From assembly GCA_910579275.1 (NCBI GenBank), contig CAJTTO010000016.1, positions 1 through 64,000 of the forward strand: a stretch of DNA of 64,000 nt. The letters are read 5' to 3'. How positions within the stretch are numbered: the first letter of the stretch is position 1; each line of letters opens with the position of its first letter. Source of the DNA: an uncultured Lachnospiraceae bacterium. Lineage in GTDB: Bacteria > Bacillota > Clostridia > Lachnospirales > Lachnospiraceae. The notes beneath the pieces are model-generated. The model saw nothing but the letters and a program-made list of their open reading frames with translations, made no database searches and was not told the origin of the DNA. Below are positions 33,493 to 41,964 of the stretch, piece after piece. A program made the translations under genes and the position numbers.

Positions 33493-34182
33493 TTATTTCT
33501 TATCCAGAAACCCATACATCAATACCATAACATCAAACATATTATTCTCATCACAGATAACCATACTCCCATCATATTTTTCTACAATCTGCTGAACACT
33601 CAGAAGCCCCAGTCCGTGTTCCCTGTCATCGTTCTTACTGGTGAGATAGCATCCCTCTTTTTTATGGCGCCTGTCTTTGTACTGGTTCTTTATATTAATT
33701 ACCATGTTGGATCCCTCTGTCATCACGCGGACACGAATTGCTCTCTCTTTATCAAGCTCCGCTGCTGCCTCTATCGCGTTATCCAACAAATTTCCCAGAC
33801 AAATACAGATATCCCCCGCATCCATTTCCACATCAAGCGGTACCTGAATTTCTGCCATCAGTCGTATGCCTTCTTTTGCAGCCATATCTGCTTTATAATT
33901 GATAACACTGTCAATATAACTATTTCCACTGTTAGATATACTTTTTTTATTATCTAAAAATGCAAGATTTTCATTACAGTATCTTTTCAGGGCTTCGTAA
34001 TCCTGTCTTTCCAGATAAATGTTCTCCAGCATATAATGCTGTTTCATATTATGGCGTAATTTTCTAAGTTCCTCCATCCATTGTGCGCTCTCCCTAATTT
34101 GCCGGATATAATAGGCACATTGTTTTTCCAAAATTTCTTCCCGATTCTGTTTATTTGAATCCATAGGCAGTCTTATTCCCAT
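33493..34182 (-). CDS. Soluble GHKL-type histidine kinase (AgrC-like catalytic part only)
   Basis: The 229-residue protein has the AgrC/CitA-type catalytic core: phospho-His motif LRHNMKQHY (His44), N-box CLGNLLDNAIEAA and G-box GLGLLSVQQIVEKYDG. Family members usually carry about 200 residues of membrane helices before this core; none are present, and the first 35 residues are charged and helical. The gene overlaps the regulator gene by 10 bp, so it is a true second gene rather than a distal fragment. It may receive signals from a separate partner or have lost its sensor. Confidence 0.8.
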   Translation of the reverse strand: MGIRLPMDSNKQNREEILEKQCAYYIRQIRESAQWMEELRKLRHNMKQHYMLENIYLERQDYEALKRYCNENLAFLDNKKSISNSGNSYIDSVINYKADMAAKEGIRLMAEIQVPLDVEMDAGDICICLGNLLDNAIEAAAELDKERAIRVRVMTEGSNMVINIKNQYKDRRHKKEGCYLTSKNDDREHGLGLLSVQQIVEKYDGSMVICDENNMFDVMVLMYGFLDKK

Positions 34183-34907
34183 CCTTTTAATAATAACATA
34201 TATTGCTGTGTGACATCTTTCCTGTACTTTTTGGTGATTTCCACTATGACTCCGTTATCCAAAACAACCCTGTCAGCCGAATATTCCGTAATATACTGTG
34301 AATTAACCAAAAATGATTTCCTAATTCTGATAAATTTGACACTTGCCTCACGAATCTGCCTTTCGACTTCCTCTAATTTACCATAGAATAAATATTCCTG
34401 TGTATGTGGACTTTTCTGAATCGTATCTACCCTTATCACTCTTTTGTCACTTTGAAACAGGCGAATGTGCATCAGGGGAATGTTGTATTGTTTTTTCTGG
34501 TATGAAAAAGTATAGCCATCAAACAGATTCAGGCGTGTTTCTATAAGCCGCCTTAAAGTCTGAGCACATTTTTCTGCCGACACAGGCTTATCCAAAAAGG
34601 CATATGGCTGCACCTCAATCATTTCCCTGTAATACTGATTATGACCGGAGACAAAAATAAGAGCTGCCTGCATATCCCTTTTCCGAATCATCTGTGCTGT
34701 TTCGATTCCATTGATTCCTGACAGCTCCACATCTAGAAAGATTATATTCATTTCCCCGCTTACCTCCATCTCAAATAATAAGTCCTCACCATTTTGAAAC
34801 CCCAAAATTTCAGTGTTTTTTGAAAGTTCCAGCATGATAGACTGTACCATCTTTTTTTGAGTCTGTAATTCATCCAAATTATCTTCACATACCGCAATTC
34901 TTATCAT
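34173..34907 (-). CDS. LytTR-family response regulator
   Basis: The 244-residue regulator has a receiver with the acidic pocket (Glu8/Asp9) and acceptor Asp59 in IIFLDVELSG, and the switch Lys of PYAFLDKPVSAEKC. The C-terminal LytTR DNA-binding domain (about 140-240) is recognised by KFIRIRKSFLVNSQYI and VVLDNGVIVEITKKYRKDV. It works with the GHKL kinase overlapping its end. LytTR proteins bind direct repeats near promoters. Likely targets are the neighbouring surface-protein genes, but no site is proven. A long inverted repeat lies 100-140 bp upstream. Confidence 0.9.
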   Translation of the reverse strand: MIRIAVCEDNLDELQTQKKMVQSIMLELSKNTEILGFQNGEDLLFEMEVSGEMNIIFLDVELSGINGIETAQMIRKRDMQAALIFVSGHNQYYREMIEVQPYAFLDKPVSAEKCAQTLRRLIETRLNLFDGYTFSYQKKQYNIPLMHIRLFQSDKRVIRVDTIQKSPHTQEYLFYGKLEEVERQIREASVKFIRIRKSFLVNSQYITEYSADRVVLDNGVIVEITKKYRKDVTQQYMLLLKGWE

Positions 34908-35005
34908 TCCAAATCCTCCACTTGCTGTATATTCTCTGTTATTGTTTCGGATTTGGTTTTTGCGCTCTCTATTTTATGCCAATGCCCAAAAACAAAAACA
35001 GAATA

Positions 35006-35045
35006 TACTATGTTATAACCAACACAAATTTATTATAACATAGTA
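35006..35045. promoter_or_regulatory. Long perfect inverted repeat upstream of the LytTR regulator gene
   Basis: TACTATGTTATAA (35006-35018) and TTATAACATAGTA (35033-35045) are exact complements. GAAT/ATTC at the flanks extends the symmetry. It lies about 100 bp upstream of the regulator start and about 110 bp past the Uma2 end, with no T-run. It could be an operator, a bidirectional transcript end or a repeat. The base content is too AT-rich for a strong terminator. Confidence 0.45.
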
Positions 35046-35117
35046 CATTCTGAATGAAAACACACAATTATGAAGTTTTCCACATATTCCCTAATTTCAA
35101 TCAACTATTTCTCAAAC

Positions 35118-35145
35118 AAAAAGGACTGGAAAACCAATCCTTTTA
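35118..35145 (-). terminator. Terminator of the Uma2 gene
   Basis: AAAAGGATTGG and CCAGTCCTTTT (minus strand) form a stem with a four-base loop and one mismatch, followed by a T-rich tail (TTTTTGTTTG). It lies 12 bp past the Uma2 stop. Confidence 0.75.
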
Positions 35146-35156
35146 TGCTGTCATTA

Positions 35157-35705
35157 CTATTCAAAACTTATTCTCGTAAAGTCAATTTCCAAGTCTTCAT
35201 AAATTCCAGCTTTTACTTTATCTGAAATTGAATATTCTTCATAAGTATCATGCTCAAAATTGTAAACCATTATCAGTTGTTTCATTGGATCAACAATCCA
35301 ATATTCCCTAACGCCTGCCGTCCTGTATTTGAATAACTTCTTATTATAATCCATCGGACGGCTAGAGGGTGAAACAATCTCGATGATCCAATCTGGCGCG
35401 CCCTTACACCCCTCGTCTGTAAGTTTGTCTTTATCGCAGACCACAGAAATATCAGGCTCAAGATAGATTTTATCATCGGCATTTAAAAATACTGCAAATG
35501 GTGAAGGGTACACTTCACAATCTCCGTTCTTACGTCTAATATAACTTTCAATAAGAAAAGTAAAGTCTTTTACCAATCTTTGATGGATTCTACTAGGCGT
35601 TGCCATCATATATAATTCACCGTCAATCAATTCTGCCCTTTGACCGTCTGGTAAGTTGTAAATATCTTCTATAGTATAATATTCTAATCGACTTGCCATA
35701 TCCAT
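35157..35705 (-). CDS. Uma2-family (DUF820) PD-(D/E)XK protein
   Basis: The 182-residue protein is an intact Uma2/DUF820 protein. It has the start YTIEDIYNLPDGQRAELIDGELYMMATPS, the mid-block FAVFLNADDKIYLEPDISVVCDKDKL with Asp, and GAPDWIIEIVSPSSRPMDYNKKLFKYRTAGVREYWIVDP with the Glu of the nuclease-type motif. The family fold is nuclease-like, but function in cells is unclear. The ATG at 35705 follows AAAGGAG; the frame to 35744 is rejected. A truncated relative lies at 40500-40802. It is monocistronic. Confidence 0.88.
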   Translation of the reverse strand: MDMASRLEYYTIEDIYNLPDGQRAELIDGELYMMATPSRIHQRLVKDFTFLIESYIRRKNGDCEVYPSPFAVFLNADDKIYLEPDISVVCDKDKLTDEGCKGAPDWIIEIVSPSSRPMDYNKKLFKYRTAGVREYWIVDPMKQLIMVYNFEHDTYEEYSISDKVKAGIYEDLEIDFTRISFE

Positions 35706-35784
35706 TTTGTCACGTCTCCTTTTTATAAGAATATCAAATATCATATACTATGACAAGTCAAATTTTTATAGCTTAACCTGTTGT

Positions 35785-35941
35785 GGTAACAGTTCAGCCT
35801 TCGGCTTCCTGTTACAGGCATCAAGCCATGCAAAACCATGAAATGATTTTTTTACCACCTTCGTTGGTGTCAAAGCCATGTTCCGTGGCTTGATGCATCT
35901 CTATCTATATGATATTTTACGGACTTTGCTGCCAGTCAAAG
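35785..35941 (+). repeat. Family A repeat, copy truncated at its right end
   Basis: It starts GGTAACAGTTCAGCC and follows family A through the ATGCATCTCTA block to GGACTTTGCTGCCAGTCAAAG. It has an extra ATGAAATGATTTTTTTA insert in the middle. The right terminal inverted repeat is missing and the repeat abuts the stop codon of the AraC pseudogene. Confidence 0.8.
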
Positions 35942-36988
35942 CTACACCATTTCTTTTATTGCGTCTGCAATATACTTCAGCGGTTCCCCATATGCACCGA
36001 GGACTTCTGATTCTGCCATTACGGCAGCATATACTTTGCGGATATCCTCTTTGAGTTTGGCGGTGTCCTCTTTTGATGGGTCGGCGGTGTGTTGTATTGT
36101 CACACTCAGTTTCCTGCAGACTGCGTCAAGTGCATTCCGCTGTTGTTCGTTGAGGTGTGTTCCGAGTTTCTGTATCTCCCCTTTGAGGTAAAACAGCAGT
36201 ATATTTCCCCATTGTCTCAAATCTATGGATGATTGTTCATTTGATTCCTGAGACAGATCGCATGACAGATTTGTGAAAAATTCAATTGTGATGCCGAGCT
36301 GATCTTTTGTCTCCGAAATATAATGAAATACTGCTTTGTAGGGCGGGTTGCGCAATCCGTCCGTGTCGGCGGCGAACGCGGCAATGTTGAGGCAGAGAAG
36401 AGCGTCTTTTAGTCGGCATATAGTTATCTCCTCAGGCGGCGTAGCGGAAAGCTCATTCATCACTTCGCTGATTTCTTCTGCGATATAAGTAAATGGGGAT
36501 TGTGAATCTGCGGTCAGCGCAGCTACAGCCGCAGTTCCTTTTTCCACGGTTTTCCTGATAAGTTCCTCAGCATTTTTGCGCATATCCTGAAAAATCAGCG
36601 TGGACAGCTCATGGAAAAATTCAGCTATTTTCTCTGCCTTGATGCGGGCAGTTTCTGACAGTTTGTCATACTGCGCACAGATCGGGAAGAACACGGTTCG
36701 GTGCGTGAAGCTACGATGCAGTGATATTTCCGGTATTCAGTCGGATTGATACCCATATAAGCACGAAAGCTGCGGGTAAACCCCTCGTGGGTATCATAGC
36801 CGTATTTCAGTGCAAGCGCAAGGACTGTAATTTCTTTATCTGCTGCAAGCTCCTTTGCTGCGAGGGTCAGTCTTCGCCTAGTCACATAGCGCATGACGCT
36901 GTCTCCCACTGCCTCATGAAACATACGCTGGTAATGAAATTTGGATAAGGAAATGTCCGCTGCAAACGGATTCTAATTGTTCATGCAT
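35942..36988 (-). pseudogene. AraC-family regulator, frame-disrupted
   Basis: A good ribosome site (AGGAGGAG) precedes ATG at 36988 (MHEQLESV...), but that frame stops at about 36914. The AraC helix-turn-helix is read in another frame from about 36972 to 36700 (AADISLSKFHYQRMFHEAVGDS ... ALALKYGYDTHEGFTRSFRAYMGINPTEYRKY). The C-terminal 250 codons (36694-35942, helical, PICAQYDKLSETARIKAEKIAEFF onward) return to the first frame. At least two indels are present, and the usual first 15-20 residues of the DNA-binding domain also seem to be missing. A family A repeat adjoins the 3' end. Sequencing error at both points is possible but less likely. Confidence 0.75.
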
Positions 36989-37063
36989 CTCTCCTCCTGT
37001 GAATTTGATAACAATAAAAGGATAACGCAGTATGCAAATGATTTCTTGACAAAAAGTGCTGTT

Positions 37064-37786
37064 TTACGGAGTATCGTCGTTCAGCGTAGTTCCGCACCAC
37101 TTTGCAATTTCCGCAATAAGCTGTGTCGGAAGTGGTTTGCTGTACGGAAACTGTATCGCACCTTTGCTTGTCTTGTATTCGCGCAGTTTGTCTGCAAAGT
37201 ATTCCACGGCTGCCGGCCCCGGATACAGTCCGACATGATTCTTGGAGGCTGCAAAATGTATGAGGTTATGCCGTTTCCAGTAAGTCGGCATGCTCCATGA
37301 TATTTTCTGTATCGCATCCGGCAGCGCGGATTGGATTGTCTCGTTTATCTGCCGCAAATATGGCTGCGCCTGTTTTGGCTGTTGTTTGATATACTCCTCA
37401 ATTGTTTTGGGTTTTTCTTTGACGCTATGCTCCTGACCCGACCGCAGAATCTTATCCATCGACTTTCCTTTTGCAAGCTCGTCAATGAGTTTGTCAAGAT
37501 AACGGATTTCCTGCATGAGCGGTTCTTCAATTTCCTCCACGCGCACGCCGCACACGACGCCTTTTATCAGTTTCCTGTCCGGATTTGGTTCGGGCGCATT
37601 TCGGAAAAAATCACCATACGTAGTTTCGTTTCGGGCAGCACTTTCGATTTGTTCCTCATCATATCCTGTGAGCCAGCTGATTATCTGATTTACCTCAGCC
37701 TGTGTGCGTCCCTTTTTTTCCGCCTTGGCAGTCAGCAGCGGATATATCTTTCCAAAACGCATCGCATATACTTTTTCATTGTCCAT
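37064..37786 (-). CDS. DUF2200-DUF1801 fusion protein
   Basis: The 240-residue cytosolic protein joins two small domains. Residues 1-115 (MRFGKIYPLLTAKAEKKGRT, VNQIISWLTGYDEEQIE, LIKGVVCGVRVEEIEEPLMQEIRYLDKLIDELAKGK) match the DUF2200 family. Residues 125-240 (TIEEYIKQQPKQAQPYLRQI, ISWSMPTYWKRHNLIHFAASKNHVGLYPGP, GAIQFPYSKPLP) match DUF1801/YdhG-like proteins, some of which are linked to iron delivery. The ATG at 37786 follows AAAGGAG. No operon partner is seen. The fusion suggests the two domains act together, but the process is unknown. Confidence 0.75.
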   Translation of the reverse strand: MDNEKVYAMRFGKIYPLLTAKAEKKGRTQAEVNQIISWLTGYDEEQIESAARNETTYGDFFRNAPEPNPDRKLIKGVVCGVRVEEIEEPLMQEIRYLDKLIDELAKGKSMDKILRSGQEHSVKEKPKTIEEYIKQQPKQAQPYLRQINETIQSALPDAIQKISWSMPTYWKRHNLIHFAASKNHVGLYPGPAAVEYFADKLREYKTSKGAIQFPYSKPLPTQLIAEIAKWCGTTLNDDTP

Positions 37787-38023
37787 AAGGGTTCGTCTCC
37801 TTTCAAATTGCCTAGTGTGCTCTCCATTATAAGGCATTTGATTCTTTTTTACAACGAACAGGCATCAGGATGACATTCATTTTTTACATATTGGCTATTT
37901 TCATTATTGGTCGACTAGGATATAATAAAGTATAAATACAGTAGCTTCACTATTTTCAATAGCTGTCATGAGCTGGTGCATTTACAATTCTATTCTTAAG
38001 AAAAAATGAAAAGAGGAACACAA

Positions 38024-39172
38024 ATGAAGAATGACGAAAAACAATTTCAATCCTTTCGGCTGCGGGTTCACGCATGTTGGGAACACTTTTTACAGGGCGA
38101 GGAACAGCTTCGGCAGCTGATTGACCAGAAAGCGGACAGCGAAGCAATTGCGGAACGAATTGCGTCTTTGCTGACTCCCGCATTTAATGATGTGTCTGCG
38201 GAGGTTGGTTTTAACGGGGAAAAACATGAGCTTATCCTAAATCTGGACGGAAACTGGGCACGTGTATTTCCGCTGATTTACTTTCAAAAGCAGGCGCCCG
38301 CCAAGGTGCTGGAGCACTGGAATATCCTTATCGGCCGCCAGTCGCGGGAGATCGACCGCCAAAAGGAAAAAAGCCTTGGCGATTACCAGATTCAGATATC
38401 CGGAAATTCCGTCTGCATTGATGAGATTCAGGTCTGGACTGTGTGGGAAAATGAAAAGGCGAACGTTTCCATTTATTGTGAAAAGCTCGCGGCACTCCTT
38501 CCGGAAAAAGAATCCGAAGCTTACTGGATTGCCTATGTCATGCTGGATTACTCAGTCGGCGAGCTTGCTGAAATGAGCTATGTCCGTGAGTTGGAGGTGC
38601 TCACCGCCCCCCATGCCGAACCGTCTATGACGCTGGCACAATTGCCGTCCCAGTTTATGGAACAGCTTTCTCTGACCGTTGAGGAATTGTTTGACCCCGA
38701 ACGTTACTGCGCACGATACAGCGCCTATCGAATGGAGCCGAACGAAGATGCGGACGACGGACTGCGCGGGGATGTGTTTACCGGATCAAGCTGCCTTATT
38801 TCCCTGCTGAATGCATTTTGGAATGAAGATACATATATTATGGATACATTTGAGCAGGACGGCATCACTGCAGGATATTTCTGTTATCCCTTAGGCGGTT
38901 TTACAGGTGATGACAGGGGCGCGCAGATTTTGGATTTCCGTGACAACACTGCGATGATGATTGAAAATACGGCTGGTGCGGAGAACTTCACTTACATCGG
39001 CGGCGCAACGGGTATTCACTTCGGTTATCTCGATTTTATTTCGTGGGATATAAAGGCAGTGCTTGACGCTGCGGTATCTGTTTTTGAAAAATCGGGCATT
39101 GACTGGGTAATGTTCCACAGTTTCCGTCAGGATGACGAGGGAATTACGCTTTTTGAAAAAGAGACTACGTAA
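38024..39172 (+). CDS. Hypothetical protein, 382 residues
   Basis: I do not recognise this gene. It is acidic, soluble, without signal or membrane segments. The N-terminal part is helical (about 1-45), followed by mixed alpha/beta sequence with a long DYQIQISGNSVCIDEIQVW strand region. A glycine-rich block YFCYPLGGFTGDDRGAQIL comes late. The last 60 residues (GIHFGYLDFISWDIKAVLDAAVSVFEKSGIDWVMFHSF) look well conserved. The ATG at 38024 follows GAGGA at 7 bp; the one at 38006 lacks a site. A TATAAT lies at 37921-37926. Its end overlaps the converging kinase gene by 8 bp. An immunity-like role is possible but not shown. Confidence 0.65.
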   Translation: MKNDEKQFQSFRLRVHACWEHFLQGEEQLRQLIDQKADSEAIAERIASLLTPAFNDVSAEVGFNGEKHELILNLDGNWARVFPLIYFQKQAPAKVLEHWNILIGRQSREIDRQKEKSLGDYQIQISGNSVCIDEIQVWTVWENEKANVSIYCEKLAALLPEKESEAYWIAYVMLDYSVGELAEMSYVRELEVLTAPHAEPSMTLAQLPSQFMEQLSLTVEELFDPERYCARYSAYRMEPNEDADDGLRGDVFTGSSCLISLLNAFWNEDTYIMDTFEQDGITAGYFCYPLGGFTGDDRGAQILDFRDNTAMMIENTAGAENFTYIGGATGIHFGYLDFISWDIKAVLDAAVSVFEKSGIDWVMFHSFRQDDEGITLFEKETT

Positions 39173-40436
39173 TTTCGGGGATAAAACAAAATAAGCAAAA
39201 CCACTCATCTTCCTGACGAAGCTCCATTGTCCCCCCATATTTTTTTACGGTAGTCTGCATACTGCGCAGTCCGAATCCATGGTTTGCCGTATCTGCCTTT
39301 GATGTCTTTGGCAGGCTGCCAAAAAACTGTGCAGAACAAGTCTCCTGCTTTTCCGCGAAAGGATTTCTGACTTCGAGTACAAGAATTCCTTTTGCGGCGC
39401 GCGCAGTCAGTTCCACCTGCCTTTTGCCAGTGTCCAGTGCCGCGCACCCCTCGGCAGCATTGTCGAGGGCATTGGCAAACAGCGCACAGATGTCCGGCTT
39501 TTCAAAGGGCAGCTCATGGGGAATATCCACTTTGGCGCAGAAGGAAATCCCCTGCTGGCGCATCATGCGTTCCTTCGCGGTCAGCACCGCATTTACCGTT
39601 GCATCGCCGGAATAGACGAGGACTTTCTCAAAGACGGGATTTTCAATCATCTGTTGAATATACCTGTCTTTTTCTGTTGCCGGAAGGGACTGTATCATTT
39701 GCAGATGATTGGCAAGATCGTGCTTTAGCCTGCGGATTTCAAACTGCTGTATTTCCATCGTCTCATAATACTTTTGATTGTATGCCGCCAGCGCATTTTC
39801 CTGCTCAAGCTTCTGATGCCTGTTGAGTACAAACGCAGCCCGAATAATTCCCACAAATGCAAAGATTGCCACAAAAAACAGGGCTGTATATAGGATTAAA
39901 GCATCACTCCTATCATATGGGGCAAACATTACCAGTGAAAACACAATTCCCAGCGGCGGAATGCATAGCAGCAGAATCAGCCGCCAGAGTGATGGCGCTA
40001 ATTCAAAGTCGCATTCCGGCTTGTTATGGCGGATGCACAGATACAAAAACAGGGTAGAAGCAAGACGAAACAGAAGATACCACAAGTCATTCAATCCCAG
40101 GCCAAAGTACGGAAGGCTCGTAATACAACTGTCATACAGTCCATTGAGCGCTAAAATCGTACTTGCAAGCATGAGGCCGATTGTCACGCGTTTGAGTCTG
40201 GTGCCCTTGCACGCGACCCACATACAGAACAGGAAAAACAGGATTGCGCATGTAAAATTCACCGAATCCCCTGTAAATATCACCATAAAAATCAGCAAAA
40301 AACTGCCTGTGGCAAGCAAAAAGCGGTGCCGCCATTTCTGCTTTACTTGAATCAGGCAGGACAGCGCCTGATAGAATACCGCCACTGGAAGCATGCCCAG
40401 CGTTAGGAGTAATGCCATTCGATAAGGATTATTCAT
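39165..40436 (-). CDS. GHKL-type sensor histidine kinase with multiple membrane helices
   Basis: The 423-residue kinase has six to seven transmembrane helices (about 8-210) followed by a coiled segment and an AgrC-like core. The phospho-His is His239 in RRLKHDLANHLQMIQS, the N-box is CALFANALDNAAEGCAAL, and the G-box is HGFGLRSMQTTVKKYGG. It pairs with the LytTR regulator at 40865-41584, which normally would be directly adjacent. Here a truncated Uma2 gene and a family B fragment lie between. The divergent ABC exporter at 41965 is a likely target of the pair. Confidence 0.9.
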   Translation of the reverse strand: MNNPYRMALLLTLGMLPVAVFYQALSCLIQVKQKWRHRFLLATGSFLLIFMVIFTGDSVNFTCAILFFLFCMWVACKGTRLKRVTIGLMLASTILALNGLYDSCITSLPYFGLGLNDLWYLLFRLASTLFLYLCIRHNKPECDFELAPSLWRLILLLCIPPLGIVFSLVMFAPYDRSDALILYTALFFVAIFAFVGIIRAAFVLNRHQKLEQENALAAYNQKYYETMEIQQFEIRRLKHDLANHLQMIQSLPATEKDRYIQQMIENPVFEKVLVYSGDATVNAVLTAKERMMRQQGISFCAKVDIPHELPFEKPDICALFANALDNAAEGCAALDTGKRQVELTARAAKGILVLEVRNPFAEKQETCSAQFFGSLPKTSKADTANHGFGLRSMQTTVKKYGGTMELRQEDEWFCLFCFIPEIT

Positions 40437-40499
40437 TGTGGTTCCTCTTGTATTGTGTGTAAATATTTCGGGGCTTATGACTTCTGTATAGGACTGTGC

Positions 40500-40802
40500 T
40501 TAAATGTCTAACAGCTTGGTAATGTCTGAGAAATTCATAAACAAATCCTTATAGATGTTGACCTTGATTGCAGCATCAAAGGAATACTGAATGTTCAGCA
40601 TGTTCCCTTCAAAATAGTTCACCGTCACCATCTTGCGGCGGGGATCCACAATCCAATACTCACGAACACCAGCATTTTTGTAATAGTAGAGTTTTCGGAT
40701 ATAATCATCTGAAGGATTGCTAGGGGAAACAATCTCGATAATAAAGTCCGGCGCACCGTTGCAGCGCTTCCCGTCTAGCTTGTCCTTATCACAAATAATC
40801 AT
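40500..40802 (-). pseudogene. Uma2-family gene fragment, 5' part lost
   Basis: The frame matches the C-terminal half of the intact Uma2 protein at 35157-35705: ICDKDKLDGKRCNGAPDFIIEIVSPS and YKNAGVREYWIVDPRRKMV align closely. The similarity begins exactly at ICDKDKL. Upstream the DNA is a family B repeat fragment, and the N-terminal 85-90 residues are absent. The open frame runs on to 40865 only by chance. It sits inside a kinase-regulator operon, so it arrived by insertion. Confidence 0.8.
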
Positions 40803-40803
40803 A

Positions 40804-40833
40804 AGATCAGTCTTTTCGACCACCAGTATAAAT
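40804..40833 (+). repeat. Family B repeat, partial copy
   Basis: GATCAGTCTTTTCGACCACCAGTATAAATA repeats the right half of family B as seen at 851-880 (GGTCAGTCTTTTCGACCTCC-type), differing at a few bases. It adjoins the broken end of the Uma2 fragment. Confidence 0.6.
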
Positions 40834-40864
40834 ATATCAGAAATGATCGAACTTGACAACAACA

Positions 40865-41584
40865 CTACTGTACCAGCATCGCCCTTGCAAGCTTTTTCAG
40901 GGCTTCCTCTTTCAGCGCCCGGCTGACGGGAAGTGTTGTGGGACTGCTGCCTGTGCCGACTAAAACGGAATCTGTTCCAATCCGGACAACCTGACTGGGA
41001 TTGACCAGATACCGCTGGTGAATGCGCACGAAAGCTCCCGAAAGCTGTTGCTCGACTTCGTCGAGCTTGGCGTAAAAAGGATATTCCTTTTCATTACAGA
41101 CAAGGACAACTTTTCTCTTGTCGCTGTAAAAATACTGAACCGCAGCAATGGGAAGGCGGAATATTCCGTCTGCGTTTTTGAATACGTACATTTCGCTTTT
41201 CCTGTTTTTAATCTGTGCGCGCACACGCCGGAGCACTTCCGAGAGCCGTTCTGATTTTGCAGGCTTTATGATATAATCCAACGCATTGACTTTGTAACCG
41301 TCAAAGACATAGTCGGAATATCCTGTCACAAATACAATAATCAGTTCCGCGTCGAATCCACGGACTGCCTCTGCCGCCGCCATGCCGTTTGTCCCAGCCA
41401 TCTCCACGTCCAGAAACAAGAGATCAATTTCGCCGGGGTGCTTTTCCAGCCAGTGCACGGCGCCTGATCCGGTCGAAAATTCATACACGATTTCTTCTGT
41501 CTCCTCATTCAATATCTTTTCAAGCTGCACACGCAGTGCATCCCTCGCATCTGCGGAATCGTCACATATTCCTATCCGAAGCAT
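40865..41584 (-). CDS. LytTR-family response regulator
   Basis: The 239-residue regulator has a receiver (Asp8/Asp9, acceptor Asp59 in LLFLDVEMAGTNG, switch Lys in ALDYIIKPAKSERL) and a C-terminal LytTR domain (AFVRIHQRYLVNPSQVVRI, TLPVSRALKEEALKKL). It is transcribed toward the GHKL kinase gene and away from the ABC exporter genes, whose start is 380 bp from its own. With the kinase it likely senses a peptide or cell-envelope stress and drives the exporter. Confidence 0.92.
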   Translation of the reverse strand: MLRIGICDDSADARDALRVQLEKILNEETEEIVYEFSTGSGAVHWLEKHPGEIDLLFLDVEMAGTNGMAAAEAVRGFDAELIIVFVTGYSDYVFDGYKVNALDYIIKPAKSERLSEVLRRVRAQIKNRKSEMYVFKNADGIFRLPIAAVQYFYSDKRKVVLVCNEKEYPFYAKLDEVEQQLSGAFVRIHQRYLVNPSQVVRIGTDSVLVGTGSSPTTLPVSRALKEEALKKLARAMLVQ

Positions 41585-41640
41585 CTCGTCCTCCCTTTAT
41601 CCGGTATTTCTGCAATCTTCTTTCTCTTATCTATGCTGTG

Positions 41641-41741
41641 CTGCAGGCATCAAGCCATGCAAAACCGCTTCGTTGGTGTCAAAGTCATGTGCCGTGGTTG
41701 ATGCATCTTGCCTCTACGTTCTTTCATTGCCGGCTGAACTG
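41641..41741 (+). repeat. Family A repeat, 5'-truncated copy
   Basis: It begins at CTGCAGGCATCAAGCCATGC, keeps CTTCGTTGGTGTCAAAG and a GATGCATCTTGCC block, and ends with GCCGGCTGAACTG. The left terminal repeat and the TTTGCA hairpin are missing. It lies in the 380-bp divergent region between the LytTR regulator and the ABC genes. Confidence 0.65.
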
Positions 41742-41868
41742 AAATATTATTTTCAAAATCTGATATAAACATTGTAGCACTTTTTCTTTTATTATAATAG
41801 ACCGCGAATTTGCAATCCATTACAAAAAACCTACATAACTTTACATTTTCAGCCTGCCTGATCCAAAC

Positions 41869-41897
41869 TTGACAAATATGCTGCCAAGAGTTACATG
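41869..41897 (+). promoter_or_regulatory. Candidate promoter of the Bce-like ABC operon
   Basis: A consensus TTGACA (41869-41874) is followed at 16-17 bp by TTACAT/TACATG. The match at -10 is weak, as expected of an activator-dependent promoter. The ATPase start codon is 68 bp further on. LytTR direct repeats were not identified with confidence. Confidence 0.35.
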
Positions 41898-41964
41898 GCC
41901 AAATCCGGACAAATCGTTTTTGTGCTATGCTCTATTCAGCAAAAAATTTATAAGGAGGCTTTCT

